Shown here: one piece after another, positions 40,901 through 52,788 of the stretch
Layout: each line of letters begins with the position of its first letter
Position numbering within the stretch: position 1 is the stretch's first letter
Assembly (NCBI GenBank): GCA_019357535.2
Contig: CP079955.1
Location: 868,001 to 932,000 of the forward strand
Direction of reading: 5' to 3'
Length of the DNA: 64,000 nucleotides
DNA from: Macrococcus sp. 19Msa1099
Lineage (GTDB): Bacteria > Bacillota > Bacilli > Staphylococcales > Staphylococcaceae
Translations under genes and position numbers: made by a program
The notes under the pieces: model-generated
Databases searched by the model: none
Told to the model about the DNA's origin: nothing
Seen by the model: only the letters and a program-made list of their open reading frames with translations

Positions 40901-42269
40901 AGTACTATTTGGAGAAGATAAAGTGTTCCGGGCAGGTACGATTGGTACGGTTGCAGAGAAGACGGCATTTGGTTATGTGAAAGGCTATATGAATGATTCA
41001 GGTGCGCATAAACGTGGTGCTGAAATTGATAGGCTTGTAAAGTCATGTACGGGTGTCAAACGTACGACAGGACAGCATCCTGGCGGTATTATCGTTGTGC
41101 CAGACTATATGGACATCTATGATTTTACACCGATTCAATATCCTGCAGATGATCAGTCCAGTGCATGGAAAACGACTCATTTTGATTTCCATTCTATACA
41201 TGATAATTTATTGAAGTTAGATATACTCGGACACGATGATCCTACGATGATTCGTATGCTACAGGATTTATCAGGTATGGATCCTAAGACAATTCCTGTC
41301 GATGATAAAGAAACGATGAAAATATTCTCGAGCCCTGAATCCTTAGGTGTCACTGAAGAGGATATATTATGTAAGACTGGAACCCTAGGTGTGCCAGAGT
41401 TTGGTACTGGCTTCGTGCGTCAAATGCTTGAAGATACAAAGCCTTCATCATTCAGTGAGCTCGTGCAGATTTCTGGATTATCTCATGGGACAGATGTATG
41501 GCTTGGCAATGCTCAAGAACTTATAAAGAGCGGGACATGTGATTTAAGTTCTGTTATCGGATGTCGTGATGATATTATGGTGTATTTAATGTATGCCGGC
41601 TTAGAACCATCACTTGCATTTAAGATTATGGAATCTGTGCGTAAGGGTAAGGGACTATCTGAAGAATTTGAAGCTGCAATGCGCGAGAATAAGGTGCCTG
41701 AATGGTATTTAGATTCATGCAAAAAGATTAAATATATGTTCCCGAAAGCCCATGCAGCGGCATATGTACTCATGGCAGTACGTATCGCATACTTTAAAGT
41801 GCATCATCCGTTATATTATTATGCAAGTTACTTTACTGTTCGTGCGAGTGACTTTGATTTATTGACGATGACGAAAGACAAGCATACGATTAAAGCAACA
41901 GTGAAAGATTACTATAGTCGTTTTCATGACCTCGGTAAGAAAGAGAAAGATGTACTCACAGTGCTTGAAATTACTAATGAAATGGCGCAGCGTGGCTTTA
42001 AGGTTCAGCCGATTTCACTGGAAAAAAGTACAGCCTTTGAATTCATCATTGAAGATGACACATTAATTCCGCCCTTTATCTCTGTTCCGGGTCTAGGTGA
42101 GAACGTTGCGAAACGCATTGTAGTAGCGAGAGACGAAGGACCATTCTTGTCAAAAGAAGAGCTGAATAAAAAAGCAGGCGTTTCTCAAAAGATCATTGAT
42201 TATCTAGATGAACTCGGAAGTCTTTCTGGTATGCCTGATAAGGCACAGCTCTCAATTTTTGACTTGTAA
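37965..42269 (+). CDS. polC: DNA polymerase III PolC-type alpha subunit
   Basis: Essential Gram-positive replicative polymerase with built-in 3'-5' proofreading. I choose GTG 37965, 8 nt after AGGTGG (37951-37956), giving 1434 residues; TTG 37947 lies on top of that ribosome site. Domain order: N-terminal domain, OB fold (about 230-325), PHP domain (VEFHLHSAMSQMDG) interrupted by the DnaQ-like exonuclease (VVFDVETTGLSSQYDKIIELA and HHRAIYDAETTAHI), the polymerase core with a four-cysteine zinc motif (CPKCKSSHFF...CPSC), and a C-terminal helix-hairpin-helix and clamp-binding QLSIFDL end. Complete; no frameshift. Confidence 0.97.
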   Translation: MTINNNEKFKVLLKQLQIEDLFTIPDLDEAELTKIDVYKNDRRWHMYFKFQTHLPYELFALLKSKIKEHFEHIATVTFEIAVLDALDTEKLCAYIPYAISQTNMSPSLKHQLNSKAFTFSGDILKFNVTNDIEKVHFEKNCNGALLKAFKDVGFNVSRCVFEVSDNAEQEELASLEAYIQEEEENHSKILREKMIEREKQRKEDDGPEVTRCQIGKPIQIENVKRIESIIEEEYKVALEGVVFDIDIKALKSGRHIVQLKITDYTDSLIVKMFTRKGKNDLEHFESLKIGDWVRVQGRIEMDTFVRDLVMMMDDIEAIKKPEKQDKAQDKRVEFHLHSAMSQMDGITHIGKYVAQAAKWGHKAIAVTDHNGCQAFPDAHAAASAAGIKMIYGIEGMLVDEGVNISYKPQDIPLKDATYVVFDVETTGLSSQYDKIIELAAVKVKDGEIIDKFERFSNPGERLNETIKNLTGITDDMLIDAPPIESVLKDFKDFVGDAIYVAHNASFDMGFIDTGFDRLGYGTTENGVIDTLELSRTINTEMGKHGLNFLAKKYGVELTQHHRAIYDAETTAHIFVKMLKQMEALGVTNHKEIDLKLSNKDAYKRARPMHVTLIVQNQKGLKNLFKIVSDSMVEYFYRTPRIPRSLLNKYREGILVGSACDNGEVFTAVMQKDQEEVEKIARYYDYLEVQPKALYQHLLDKDLIRDNETMEEIYKRILDVGEKLDIPVLATGNVHYLNEHDKIAREILIASNPGNPLNRQTLPDAHFRTTDEMLDAFHFLGEEKAYEIVIKNTNELADRIETVIPIQDKLFTPNIDGANEEIREMSYARARSIYGEELPEIVVARLEKELDSIIGNGFAVIYLISQKLVKKSLDDGYLVGSRGSVGSSFVATMTEITEVNPLPPHYICPKCKSSHFFEDGSVASGFDLPDKSCPSCNVPYIKEGQDIPFETFLGFKGDKVPDIDLNFSGEYQPIAHNYTKVLFGEDKVFRAGTIGTVAEKTAFGYVKGYMNDSGAHKRGAEIDRLVKSCTGVKRTTGQHPGGIIVVPDYMDIYDFTPIQYPADDQSSAWKTTHFDFHSIHDNLLKLDILGHDDPTMIRMLQDLSGMDPKTIPVDDKETMKIFSSPESLGVTEEDILCKTGTLGVPEFGTGFVRQMLEDTKPSSFSELVQISGLSHGTDVWLGNAQELIKSGTCDLSSVIGCRDDIMVYLMYAGLEPSLAFKIMESVRKGKGLSEEFEAAMRENKVPEWYLDSCKKIKYMFPKAHAAAYVLMAVRIAYFKVHHPLYYYASYFTVRASDFDLLTMTKDKHTIKATVKDYYSRFHDLGKKEKDVLTVLEITNEMAQRGFKVQPISLEKSTAFEFIIEDDTLIPPFISVPGLGENVAKRIVVARDEGPFLSKEELNKKAGVSQKIIDYLDELGSLSGMPDKAQLSIFDL

Positions 42270-42273
42270 TTGT

Positions 42274-42302
42274 TTGATGAATGCACAACTTTATGTTATG
42301 AT
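42274..42302 (+). promoter_or_regulatory. rimP-nusA-infB operon promoter
   Basis: TTGATG (42274-42279), 17-nt spacer, TATGAT (42297-42302), just after the polC stop. Confidence 0.65.
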
Positions 42303-42331
42303 TTAATTGTTAAAGAAAATACTCTACTAGC

Positions 42332-42359
42332 GAAAAGAGTGGGAATCCCCGCTCTTTTC
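42332..42359 (+). promoter_or_regulatory. Leader hairpin of the nusA operon
   Basis: GAAAAGAGTGGG pairs over 12 bp with CCCGCTCTTTTC around AATC, 23 nt before the rimP ribosome site. The following bases (TTACGTTTATG) are a poor T-tract, so it is a weak attenuator or an mRNA-stability hairpin, not a clear terminator. NusA autoregulation would be a natural hypothesis. Confidence 0.5.
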
Positions 42360-42383
42360 TTACGTTTATGTTAGGAGGATTAT

Positions 42384-42851
42384 ATGAGTAAAGTTACAGA
42401 ACGCGTTGAAGCGATATGTCAGCCGGTAGTTGAATCTTTAGGGTTTGAACTTGTAGATGTGGAATATGTGAAAGAAGGTCCGGATTACTATCTACGTATC
42501 GCCATAGACAAACTAGGTGGTATCGATATTAGTGACTGTGCACTGGCAAGTGAAAAAATCAGTGAAGTGATGGATAAAGAAGACCCGATTACAGAAGCTT
42601 ATTTCCTAGATGTTTCATCTCCAGGTGCAGAACGTCCGCTCAAAAAGGAAAAGGATTACGAGAACGCAATTGGTAAGCATGTCTATGTAAAACTTTATGA
42701 ACCTGTTGAAGGGGATAAAGAATGGATCGGTGAATTAAAAGAAGTCTCAAAAGATACGATAACATTGTCAGCAAAGATTAAAACGAGAACAAAAGTGATT
42801 GAAATTGACCGTAAGCGTATTGCTAAGATTCGTCTTGCAGTCATTCTATAG
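42384..42851 (+). CDS. rimP: Ribosome maturation factor RimP
   Basis: Needed for 30S maturation. 155 residues: VTERVEAICQPVVESLGFELVDVEY, LRIAIDKLGGIDISDCALASEKISEVMD, FLDVSSPGAERPLKK. AGGAGG ribosome site. First gene of rimP-nusA-ylxR-ylxQ-infB. Confidence 0.97.
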   Translation: MSKVTERVEAICQPVVESLGFELVDVEYVKEGPDYYLRIAIDKLGGIDISDCALASEKISEVMDKEDPITEAYFLDVSSPGAERPLKKEKDYENAIGKHVYVKLYEPVEGDKEWIGELKEVSKDTITLSAKIKTRTKVIEIDRKRIAKIRLAVIL

Positions 42852-42860
42852 GAGGCAGTT

Positions 42861-43922
42861 ATGAAAAACAATGAATTATTAAATGCGATTGATTTTCTTG
42901 AGAAAGAAAAATCGATTCCAAGAGACGTATTAATAGAAACGATTGAAGCAGCTTTGATCACTGCTTATAAGAAAAACTATAATTCGGCCAACAATGTACG
43001 CGTTGAACTGAATATGGACAATGGAGCATACCGAGTATATTCACGTAAAGACGTAGTTGAAGAAGTAATGAATCCAAGAGATGAAGTAAGTCTTGAAACA
43101 GCATTATTGTCGAACCCCGCATATGAAATCGGCGATATATATGAAGAAGATGTTACACCAAAAGATTTTGGACGTGTTTCAGCACAAGCTGCAAAGCAAG
43201 CTGTACTACAAAGATTAAGAGATGCAGAACGTGGTATATTATATAATGAGTTTATCGATAAGGAAGATGATATTATGACTGGTATCATCGACCGTGTGGA
43301 TCACCGTTATGTCTATGTGACTTTAGGTAAGACAGAGGCTGTTTTATCTGAAGCAGAAAGAAGTCCGAATGAAGTTTATCGTCCGACAGAACGTATTAAA
43401 GTCTATGTCAACAAAGTTGAGCAGACGACTAAAGGACCTCAAATCTTTGTGTCACGTAGTCATCCAGGATTATTAAAACGTTTATTCGAACAAGAAGTTC
43501 CTGAAATTTTTGATGGCACGGTAGTGGTGAAATCTGTAGCCCGTGAAGCAGGAGATCGCTCAAAGATCAGCGTCTATTCCGATAATCCTGATATCGATGC
43601 TGTGGGAGCATGTGTCGGTGCGAAAGGTGCTCGTGTTGAAGCGGTTGTGGAAGAACTCGGTGGAGAAAAAATTGACATTGTTGAATGGAGTGCAGATACA
43701 AAGACTTTCGTTAAGAACGCATTAAGTCCATCTCAAGTTGTCGATGTATTGGTAGATGAAGCGAATCAGTCAACAACAGTAATTGTTCCGGATTATCAGT
43801 TGTCGCTCGCTATTGGTAAGAAAGGTCAGAATGCACGTCTTGCTGCCAAGCTAACGGGTTGGAAGATTGATATTAAATCTGAGACAGATGCTAAAGAAGC
43901 GGGCATTTACCCGGCAGAATAG
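42861..43922 (+). CDS. nusA: Transcription termination/antitermination factor NusA
   Basis: RNA polymerase elongation factor controlling pausing, termination and antitermination. 353 residues: N-terminal RNAP-binding domain (to about 125), S1 domain (about 135-200), KH1 (about 230-275, DPVGACVGAKG here as DAVGACVGAKGARV) and KH2 (LAIGKKGQNARLAAKLTGWKIDI). It lacks the acidic C-terminal repeats of E. coli, as expected for Firmicutes. Confidence 0.97.
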   Translation: MKNNELLNAIDFLEKEKSIPRDVLIETIEAALITAYKKNYNSANNVRVELNMDNGAYRVYSRKDVVEEVMNPRDEVSLETALLSNPAYEIGDIYEEDVTPKDFGRVSAQAAKQAVLQRLRDAERGILYNEFIDKEDDIMTGIIDRVDHRYVYVTLGKTEAVLSEAERSPNEVYRPTERIKVYVNKVEQTTKGPQIFVSRSHPGLLKRLFEQEVPEIFDGTVVVKSVAREAGDRSKISVYSDNPDIDAVGACVGAKGARVEAVVEELGGEKIDIVEWSADTKTFVKNALSPSQVVDVLVDEANQSTTVIVPDYQLSLAIGKKGQNARLAAKLTGWKIDIKSETDAKEAGIYPAE

Positions 43923-43932
43923 GGGGGGTTTA

Positions 43933-44220
43933 ATGAAGCAGCGTAAAATACCCATGAGAAAATGTATTCTTTCTAATGAAATGAAACCTAAGAAAGAACT
44001 GATTCGTGTCGTTAAAAATAAAGAAGGCGAAATATTTGCAGATGCGACCGGTAAGCAAAATGGGCGTGGTGCATATGTTTCGATGGATTTAGATATCGTA
44101 AATAAAGCACGTGAAAAAAAGAAATTAGAACATTATTTCGAGACCGATGAAACGGTGATGAATCCAGTATATGATGAAATTATTCGACTCATCTATAGAG
44201 AGATGATTCCAAAACGATGA
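43933..44220 (+). CDS. ylxR: YlxR-family RNA-binding protein (RnpM)
   Basis: Small basic protein of 95 residues starting MKQRKIPMRKCILSNEMKPKKEL; the C-I-L-S and GRGAYV motifs are family hallmarks. In B. subtilis the orthologue binds RNase P RNA and modulates it. Start 43933 follows TAGGGGGGG; an ORF extending back to 43867 overlaps nusA and is rejected. Overlaps ylxQ by 4 nt (ATGA). Confidence 0.93.
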   Translation: MKQRKIPMRKCILSNEMKPKKELIRVVKNKEGEIFADATGKQNGRGAYVSMDLDIVNKAREKKKLEHYFETDETVMNPVYDEIIRLIYREMIPKR

Positions 44221-44549
44221 CATCTAAAGATAAGTTATTAAACCTGCTAGGTCTTGCGATGCGTGCAAGAAAATTATCTACTGGAGAAGAGCTTGTATTA
44301 AATGATGTACGAAGTAAACGTGCTAAGCTCGTCATCATTTCTACAGACGCATCAAACAATACTATGAAAAATGTTTCGAACAAATGCCAGTCCTATCAAG
44401 TCGCTCTAGAACAAGTATGTACAAGGTATGAACTAGGCTATGCACTTGGTAAAGATGAACGTGTAACAATTGGCGTTCTGGATGCTGGATTTGCGAAGTC
44501 AATGAAAGCTTTGATTCGAGACATCAATGAGGAGAGAAGCTATGAGTAA
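44217..44549 (+). CDS. ylxQ: L7Ae-family ribosomal-like protein YlxQ
   Basis: 110 residues of the L7Ae/L30e/S12e/Gadd45 fold ([20 protein letters not shown], then [14 protein letters not shown]). Related proteins bind K-turns in RNA. Sits between ylxR and infB as in all Bacilli and overlaps infB by 8 nt. Confidence 0.94.
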   Translation: MTSKDKLLNLLGLAMRARKLSTGEELVLNDVRSKRAKLVIISTDASNNTMKNVSNKCQSYQVALEQVCTRYELGYALGKDERVTIGVLDAGFAKSMKALIRDINEERSYE

Positions 44550-46722
44550 AAAGAGAATATATGAATACGCAAAAGAAGTCAGCTTAAAAAGTAAAGATAT
44601 TATCGATGCATTAAAGAAAATGAATATTGAAGCATCGAGTCATATGCAGGTAATCGAAGCAAAAGAAATCAGTGCATTAGATAAAATCTTCAAGAAATCT
44701 GATGCTAAAGCAGAAGTGAAACCTGAGCAAAAAGCTGAATCAAAAAAAGAAGAACCTAAAAAAGAACAGCCTAAAAAAGAAGAACAGAAAAAGCAAAGCG
44801 ATCAGAAGAAGCCTCAAAATAATAATCAAAAACGTAATCCAAACCATCGTCCTGGAAGTCATAATAAACCAGGTACGGGCGGTCCATCTAAAAACAAAAA
44901 AGGTAAAGGCAAAGGTAAACAAAAACCTGAACCAAAACAAGAAGTACCTGTTGTAAAAGAAACACCATCTAAAATTACGTATGAAGAAGGCATTACAGTA
45001 GGAGAGCTGGCTGAAAAACTAGGTAAAGATGCTTCTGAAATCGTTAAAAATTTATTTATGGTTGGTATTATGGCTAATATCAACCAATCTTTAAATCAAG
45101 AAGCAATCGAGCTTATTTGTGATGAGTATGGCGTAGAAGCTGAACTAGAAGTTGTTGTGGATGCAACAGACCTAGAAACATATTTTGAAGATGTAGATGC
45201 TAATGAAGAGGATATTATGGAACGTCCGCCTGTTGTTACAATTATGGGACACGTTGACCATGGTAAAACAACATTACTTGATTCCATCCGTAATACACGT
45301 GTTACTGCAGGAGAAGCAGGAGGAATCACACAGCATATCGGTGCATATCAAATTGAATATAATGATAAGCCTATTACATTCCTTGATACACCAGGACATG
45401 CTGCGTTTACGACTATGCGTGCACGTGGGGCGCAAGTAACAGATATCACAATATTAGTAGTAGCAGCTGATGATGGCGTAATGCCACAAACGGTTGAAGC
45501 CATTAACCATGCGAAAGCAGCAGAAGTACCAATCATCGTTGCTGTAAACAAAATTGATAAGCCAACTGCTAATCCAGACCGTGTAATGCAGGAACTTGGT
45601 GAGCACGGATTATATCCTGAAGATTGGGGCGGCGATACTATCTTCGTTCAAATCTCCGCAATTAAAGGTGACGGAATCGATGATTTACTAGAAATGATTC
45701 AGCTTGTAACTGAAGTTGAAGAATTAAAGGCAAATCCGAAACGTACAGCGATCGGAACTGTAATTGAAGCGGAATTAGACAAATCTCGTGGACCAGCTGC
45801 ATCTTTACTTGTTCAAGATGGTACGCTTGAAATCGGAGACTCTATTGTTGTTGGTAATACGTTCGGTCGTGTCCGTGCAATGGTCAACGATCTTGGCAAA
45901 CGTATCAAGACAGCTGGACCATCTTTACCAGTAGAAATTACTGGACTTCAAGATGTACCTTTAGCTGGAGATCGTTTTGTTGTATTTAAAGATGAGAAGA
46001 AAGCGCGTCGTATTGGTGAAGCACGTCAGCAGCAGAATATTTTAGCGCAGCGTCAGGAATCTCAAAAAGTTTCTCTTGATAACTTATTTGAACAGATGAA
46101 ACAAGGTGAGATGAAAGACTTAAACGTTATCATCAAAGGTGATGTACAAGGTTCAGTTGAAGCGCTGGCAGCATCACTTATGAAAATTGATGTTGAAGGT
46201 GTTAACGTACGTATTATCCATACAGCAGTGGGTGCAATTAATGAATCTGATGTTACTTTAGCGTCTGCATCTAACGGTATTATCATTGGTTTCAACGTCC
46301 GCCCTGATGTTAATGCGAAACGTGCGGCAGAAGCTGAAGGTGTAGACATGCGTTTACACCGCATCATCTATAAAGTAATCGAAGAAATCGAAAGCGCGAT
46401 GAAAGGGATGTTAGACCCTGAGTTTGAAGAAAAAGTGATCGGTCAGGCGGAAGTTCGTCAAACAATCAGTATTTCTAAAGTCGGTACAGTAGCCGGAAGT
46501 TATGTGACTGACGGTAAGATTACGCGTGATTCACAAGTACGTATCATTCGTGATGGTATCGTCGTTTACGAAGGTCAGGTTGATGCATTAAAACGTTTTA
46601 AAGACGATGTACGTGAAGTGGCACAAGGATATGAGTGCGGTATCACGATTGAAAACTTCAATGACATCAAAGAAGGCGACATCTTTGAGGCCTTTGTCAT
46701 GGAAGAGATTAAACGCGTCTAA
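44542..46722 (+). CDS. infB: Translation initiation factor IF-2
   Basis: GTPase that brings initiator tRNA to the 30S and drives subunit joining. Start ATG 44542 ([13 protein letters not shown]) follows GAGGAGAG, giving 726 residues; ATG 44527 lies on the ribosome site. A lysine/glutamate-rich low-complexity linker spans about 60-140 ([17 protein letters not shown]). The G domain has [12 protein letters not shown] near 237, DTPGH and NKID, followed by domains II-IV. Unusually, rbfA does not follow: a bidirectional terminator and a reversed ilv operon do. Confidence 0.97.
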   Translation: MSKKRIYEYAKEVSLKSKDIIDALKKMNIEASSHMQVIEAKEISALDKIFKKSDAKAEVKPEQKAESKKEEPKKEQPKKEEQKKQSDQKKPQNNNQKRNPNHRPGSHNKPGTGGPSKNKKGKGKGKQKPEPKQEVPVVKETPSKITYEEGITVGELAEKLGKDASEIVKNLFMVGIMANINQSLNQEAIELICDEYGVEAELEVVVDATDLETYFEDVDANEEDIMERPPVVTIMGHVDHGKTTLLDSIRNTRVTAGEAGGITQHIGAYQIEYNDKPITFLDTPGHAAFTTMRARGAQVTDITILVVAADDGVMPQTVEAINHAKAAEVPIIVAVNKIDKPTANPDRVMQELGEHGLYPEDWGGDTIFVQISAIKGDGIDDLLEMIQLVTEVEELKANPKRTAIGTVIEAELDKSRGPAASLLVQDGTLEIGDSIVVGNTFGRVRAMVNDLGKRIKTAGPSLPVEITGLQDVPLAGDRFVVFKDEKKARRIGEARQQQNILAQRQESQKVSLDNLFEQMKQGEMKDLNVIIKGDVQGSVEALAASLMKIDVEGVNVRIIHTAVGAINESDVTLASASNGIIIGFNVRPDVNAKRAAEAEGVDMRLHRIIYKVIEEIESAMKGMLDPEFEEKVIGQAEVRQTISISKVGTVAGSYVTDGKITRDSQVRIIRDGIVVYEGQVDALKRFKDDVREVAQGYECGITIENFNDIKEGDIFEAFVMEEIKRV

Positions 46723-46771
46723 TAAAGCTATTTCTGAGAGTTGAAAGAAGAGAAGACTAAACTACAATATT

Positions 46772-46806
46772 AAAACACTTCACGAAAATTCGTGAAGTGT
46801 TTTTTT
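46772..46806. terminator. Bidirectional terminator between infB and ilvA
   Basis: AACACTTCACGAA-AA-TTCGTGAAGTGTT with A-run and T-run on either side. It closes both converging units and touches the ilvA stop codon. Confidence 0.92.
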
Positions 46807-48067
46807 AGATTAATAGGGAATAGAGCATTTCATTATTGTTAACGGCGATATACTTAGGATCGAACTGCTGCACACGTTGGTAGAGACTATTTTTATCGCT
46901 CTTATCTTTCAGTTGTACGCCAATGATGACAGCACCTTTACTTCTTGCAGTTTTCTTGAGGTATTCAAACTTTGTGATATCATCTTCAGGACCCAGTACA
47001 TCGTTAACAAATGTTTTCAGTGCACCTGGTCGCTGTGGAAAGTTAACGATAAAGTAATGTTTTAAAGATTCATACAGGAGTGCACGTTCTTCAATTTCAT
47101 TCATACGATTGATATCATTATTGCTACCGCTGATGATACATACAACATTCTTGCCGATGATATGATCCTTAAAATGTTCCAGAGCACTTACACTCAGTGC
47201 ACCTGCAGGTTCAGCGACAATCGCTTGTTTTGTATACATGTCGATGATTGTGCTGCAGACCTGTCCTTCATCGATAGCGATACAATCATCGATCACCTGT
47301 CGTGCGATATCAAATGTCAGTGCGCCCACAGTTGCTACAGCAGCACCGTCTACGAACTTATCGATAGCATCTAATGTGAGTCTCGTCCCTTTTTCAAGAG
47401 ATTGTTTCATGCTGCTTGCACCACGAGGTTCTACTGCAATGATCTGCGTTTCTTTGCTGACATCCTTAAGATATGTACCAACACCTGATATTAATCCACC
47501 ACCACCGACCGCCTGAAAACAGTAGTCGATTACAGGTTGATCCATAAAGATTTCCTTTGCGACAGTTCCTTGGCCAGCCACTGTATGATTGTTATCGAAA
47601 GGATCGATAAAACTAAGGTTATGATCTTCTGTATATTGTAGCGCGGCAGCAAGACACTCATCAAATGTATCTCCATACAGTTTAATCTCCACGTTATCTT
47701 GCCCAAAGAACTTGACCTGTTCTATCTTCTGGTTCGGTGTAGTTACCGGCATAAAGATGACTGCGTGCAGGTCGAGTTTATTTGCAGTGTAGGCGACACC
47801 TTGTGCATGGTTGCCGGCACTGGCACAGCTGATACCTTGCTGTCGAACCGCGGGCGTCAGCTGGCTGACGGCATAATAGGCCCCTCTTAGCTTGAACGAG
47901 CGTACCCATTGCAGATCTTCGCGTTTCAGGTAAACATTGCACTGATATTTTTGAGATAGATATAGATCCTTTTCAAGTGGTGTATGCTTGACTACATGTT
48001 TCAGTACTTCATATGCCGCTTCTATATCATCTTTTGTAACAGGCATCTTTGTATGCGTATGGTTCAT
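46805..48067 (-). CDS. ilvA: Threonine dehydratase, biosynthetic
   Basis: PLP enzyme making 2-oxobutanoate from threonine, the first committed step to isoleucine. 420 residues: PLP lysine in [12 protein letters not shown], glycine loop [20 protein letters not shown], and a C-terminal ACT-like regulatory domain (about 325-420, [14 protein letters not shown]). The regulatory domain marks the biosynthetic form. It follows ilvC by 12 nt with GAGGAGG; in S. aureus leuABCD stand between these two genes. Confidence 0.97.
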   Translation of the reverse strand: MNHTHTKMPVTKDDIEAAYEVLKHVVKHTPLEKDLYLSQKYQCNVYLKREDLQWVRSFKLRGAYYAVSQLTPAVRQQGISCASAGNHAQGVAYTANKLDLHAVIFMPVTTPNQKIEQVKFFGQDNVEIKLYGDTFDECLAAALQYTEDHNLSFIDPFDNNHTVAGQGTVAKEIFMDQPVIDYCFQAVGGGGLISGVGTYLKDVSKETQIIAVEPRGASSMKQSLEKGTRLTLDAIDKFVDGAAVATVGALTFDIARQVIDDCIAIDEGQVCSTIIDMYTKQAIVAEPAGALSVSALEHFKDHIIGKNVVCIISGSNNDINRMNEIEERALLYESLKHYFIVNFPQRPGALKTFVNDVLGPEDDITKFEYLKKTARSKGAVIIGVQLKDKSDKNSLYQRVQQFDPKYIAVNNNEMLYSLLI

Positions 48068-48079
48068 ACTATTCCTCCT

Positions 48080-49313
<1,234 letters not shown>

Positions 49314-49317
<4 letters not shown>

Positions 49318-50981
49318 TCGTATCCCTCCACTTCATGATTAGGTTTCCCAGATGGAACCATTGGAACCACCATCTCATCAGGGGAGATTCTGATCTCGAT
49401 GAACGCAGGACCTTGATAAGCAAGTGCTTCATAAAGTGTCGCTTCCAGAGCCTGTTGCTGCGTGATAAGGTAGGGTTTGACGCCATATGCGTTGCTCAGC
49501 ATCTGAAAGTCAGGCTGTCCACTGAAGACTGACTCGCTATAACGCTGACCATGGAATTTATGCTGCCATTGTTTCACCATGCCGAGCGTACCATTGTTCA
49601 GCATGATGATTTTGACCGGGAGCTGATATTCGTTTAATATCGCCATTTCCTGGTTGGTCATCTGAAAGCCGCCATCACCGACAATAGCAACTACCATCTG
49701 ATTAGGTGCGCCAAGCTGTGCACCGATTGCAGCAGGAATACCGTAGCCCATCGTGCCGAGACCACCACTTGTGATCAGCTGTGCCTTCTTGAATGGATAG
49801 TATTGGGCGGTCCACATCTGATGCTGACCTACATCCGTTGCAACAACGGCTTCATCTGTAAACCTACCGATAAGTTCAACCACATGTTGTGGTCTGATGA
49901 AAGTTTCGGCCTGTCTATACTTGAAGGGGTACTGCTGATGTCTTTCGATACATATCTCTGTCCAGCTGCTGTCGACAGAGCAAGGTAGATCCAGCAGCTG
50001 TGTAAGAACCGACCTGACATCTCCGTGGATTGCGAGGTCAGCTTGTATAACCTTATTAAGTTCACTTTGATCTATATCGATATGAACGATCTGTTTGTTC
50101 TGCTGAAAGGCTGCAACATCTCCGATGAGCCTGTCATCGAACCGACTCCCGAAGTTGATCACGCAGTCACTTTCAGAAAGTGCCATGTTCGCAGCATAGC
50201 TCCCATGCATGCCCCCCATACCTAAAAAGAGGGGATTATCGTATGGAACTGCGCCAAGTCCGAGCAATGTTGTCACTACTGGGAGATGGTATTTTTCTGC
50301 AAAACGTGTCAGCATATCGTTTGACTGAGAATGATTGATACCTGCCCCTGCCAATAGAAGCGGACGCTGTGCTTGAGCAAGTAAATTTGCCAGCTCGTGG
50401 ACTGTTTCAATGTCAACATTTGGTGCAAGTGTGTAACCCGGCAGGTTCATCTCAGTCTGTAGCGGGCCTCTAGCCTTACTGATACCGATATCTTTAGGAA
50501 AATCTATAACTACTGGTCCTTTACGTCCTGTACTGGCTACGTGAAAGGCTTCGTTGATAACTCGAGGTATCTCTTCGACTGAGCGAATCTGATAGTTATG
50601 TTTCGTGATTGGTGCTGTCAGCGAAATCAGATCTGCTTCCTGGAATGCATCTAGTCCGATACCTTGCTGATGCACTTGTCCTGTGATGACGACAAGGGGC
50701 AATGAGTCACAGTAAGCATCTGTTATACCGGTTACTGCATTCGTCGCTCCAGGACCACTTGTCAGCACGACAACCCCAGCTTTGCCACTTGAACGTGCGT
50801 AGCCTTCTGCGGCGTGTATCGCACCTTGTTCATGACGTGTCAGGATATGTTTGAAAGGTGCATCGTAGAATGCATCATAAAGTGGAAGTACCGCACCTCC
50901 TGGATATCCAAAGACGTATTCTACATCGTTGTCAACGAAAGATTGCACAAGCAGTTGTGCGCCTGTTTGTTCATGGTTCAT
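49314..50981 (-). CDS. ilvB: Acetolactate synthase large subunit
   Basis: ThDP- and FAD-dependent enzyme making acetolactate (valine) or acetohydroxybutyrate (isoleucine). 555 residues: catalytic glutamate in RHEQGAIHAAEGYAR, ThDP/Mg site GDGGFQMTNQEMAIL...NNGTLGMVKQWQ. AGGAGG before the ATG. Second gene of the operon, 11 nt after ilvD. Confidence 0.97.
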
Positions 50982-50992
50982 GGTATTCCTCC

Positions 50993-52681
50993 TTATAATA
51001 GATGTTCTGGTATCTGCATGACACCGCCTGTATTAGCACTTGTGACAAGTGCTGTATAACGTGCGAGGTATCCAGATCTAACTTTTGCCTTAAAAGGTTG
51101 TAGGTGTGCCTTACGTTGCTTTAGTTCATCATCTGTTACATCGACGTTCAGCGTACGATGCACAAGGTCGATGGTGACCATATCTCCATCTTCAATGAGT
51201 GCGATAGGTCCCAAAGCCGCTGCTTCAGGTGAGATATGTCCGACTGCAATACCACGGGTTGCACCTGAGAACCTTCCATCAGTGATCAAGGCGACCTCCT
51301 TACCGAGGCCACGTCCGACGATGGATGAAGTAGGGGCAAGCATCTCAGGCATCCCTGGACCACCTTTTGGACCTTCGTATCTTATAACGACGACATGGCC
51401 CGGACGTACTGTATGGTTATCGATTGCCGCGACCGCTTCGTCATGGCTATCAAAACAAATGGCTGCACCGGTGAACGTCTGTATAGAAGGATCGACACCG
51501 CCTACTTTGATAACCCCTCCAAGTGGAGCGATATTACCATGAAGCATCGAAAGACCGCCGTGTTCACTGTAAGGGCTATCCAGTGTATGGATGACTTCCT
51601 CATTTTGTATTGTGTGAGCAGCATTATTGTCGCGTAGAGTAGCACCAGTAACTGTCATGCGGTCAGGATGAAGAATTCCTTCACGCTTCATCAGTTCATT
51701 GATGATTGCAGGTACACCCCCTGCGTTATGTACATCATGCATGGAGTAAGAAGAACTTGGTGCAATCTTCGATAAGTAGGGTGTTTTTTCAGCTATTTCG
51801 TTGATACGCTCTAAGTCATAGTCGATACCCGCTTCGTTTGCAAGTGCGAGTGTGTGAAGAACAGTATTTGTGGAACCACCCATCGCCATATCCAGCGCAA
51901 ATGCATCGTCGATTGCCTCTTTTGTTACGATATCCTTCGGTTTGATATCACGTTTGACAAGATCCATCAGCTTAAACGCACTCTCTCTGATCAGTGCTCT
52001 ACGTTCTTTACTGACGGCAAGTGCAGTACCATTGAAGGGGAGTGCAAGTCCGAGCACTTCCATCAGACAGTTCATGGAGTTTGCAGTAAACATACCAGCA
52101 CAAGAACCACATGTCGGACATGCATTTTGTTCCATATCAAGAAAGTCCTCTTTTGTGAGTGTACCTTCCTTGAACGCACCGACCGCTTCAAACATGCTAG
52201 ATAATGTCAGTGCCTTGCCGGTAGCGGATAATCCTGCCTTCATCGGACCTCCTGAGCAGAAGATAGCAGGAACGTTCGTTCTTACAGCAGCGAGCAGCAT
52301 GCCAGGTGTTATCTTATCGCAGTTCGGAATATAGAAGACACCATCAAACCAGTGGGCATTGATAACTGTCTCTGCTGCGTCAGCTATGATTTCACGGCTC
52401 GGCAGAGAATACCTCATGCCGATATGACCCATAGCGATTCCGTCATCAACACCGATCGTATTAAATTCAAACGGTATGCCACCTGCTTCTCTAATCGCTT
52501 CTTTTGCGATGTCTGCAAGTTCTCTTAGATGAACATGTCCAGGGACGATATCGATATATGAGTTGCAGATTGCAATAAATGGTTTATTCATATCTTCTGG
52601 TGACTTAATTTGTCCCGTTGCGTGCAGTAGGCTGCGGGCCGGTGCTTGTTCAGGTCCTTTTTTGATCATATTACTTCTCAT
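50993..52681 (-). CDS. ilvD: Dihydroxy-acid dehydratase
   Basis: Fe-S enzyme that makes the 2-oxo acids of isoleucine and valine. 562 residues starting [23 protein letters not shown]; cluster cysteines in NCDKITPGM and [31 protein letters not shown] region ([15 protein letters not shown] here). First structural gene; GGGAGG at 52686-52691 lies just after the attenuator T-run. Confidence 0.97.
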   Translation of the reverse strand: MRSNMIKKGPEQAPARSLLHATGQIKSPEDMNKPFIAICNSYIDIVPGHVHLRELADIAKEAIREAGGIPFEFNTIGVDDGIAMGHIGMRYSLPSREIIADAAETVINAHWFDGVFYIPNCDKITPGMLLAAVRTNVPAIFCSGGPMKAGLSATGKALTLSSMFEAVGAFKEGTLTKEDFLDMEQNACPTCGSCAGMFTANSMNCLMEVLGLALPFNGTALAVSKERRALIRESAFKLMDLVKRDIKPKDIVTKEAIDDAFALDMAMGGSTNTVLHTLALANEAGIDYDLERINEIAEKTPYLSKIAPSSSYSMHDVHNAGGVPAIINELMKREGILHPDRMTVTGATLRDNNAAHTIQNEEVIHTLDSPYSEHGGLSMLHGNIAPLGGVIKVGGVDPSIQTFTGAAICFDSHDEAVAAIDNHTVRPGHVVVIRYEGPKGGPGMPEMLAPTSSIVGRGLGKEVALITDGRFSGATRGIAVGHISPEAAALGPIALIEDGDMVTIDLVHRTLNVDVTDDELKQRKAHLQPFKAKVRSGYLARYTALVTSANTGGVMQIPEHLL

Positions 52682-52707
52682 ATAAATCCTCCCTTAATTT
52701 TACAAAC

Positions 52708-52739
52708 AAAAAAAACGATGCCCTGAATAGGACATCGTT
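52708..52739 (-). terminator. ilv attenuator terminator
   Basis: On the minus strand AACGATGTCC pairs with GGGCATCGTT (10 bp, one G-U) around TATTCA, followed by a T-run. It lies between the leader peptide and ilvD, so it controls entry into the operon. Confidence 0.9.
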
Positions 52740-52742
52740 CCC

Positions 52743-52767
52743 AGTCCTATTCATGTGAAATAGGACT
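52743..52767 (-). promoter_or_regulatory. ilv attenuator upstream hairpin (segments 1 and 2)
   Basis: AGTCCTATT and AATAGGACT form a 9-bp stem around a 7-nt loop. The AATAGGAC arm can instead pair with GTCCTATT in the terminator's left arm, giving an antiterminator. These are the alternative pairings of a classical amino-acid attenuator. Confidence 0.8.
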
Positions 52768-52788
52768 TAAACTTATAAGTAGTGTAAT

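Noticed and set aside
44740-44800. Repeat-like lysine/glutamate tract in IF-2
   Set aside because: Low-complexity protein linker common in IF-2 of Gram-positives, not a DNA repeat element.
44740-44940. Antisense ORF rich in Phe opposite infB
   Set aside because: It is the complement of the lysine/glutamate-rich linker of IF-2; no ribosome site and low complexity.
51854-52334. Plus-strand ORFs opposite ilvD
   Set aside because: Shadows of a well-conserved dehydratase gene; no start signals and cysteine/serine-rich composition typical of antisense frames.
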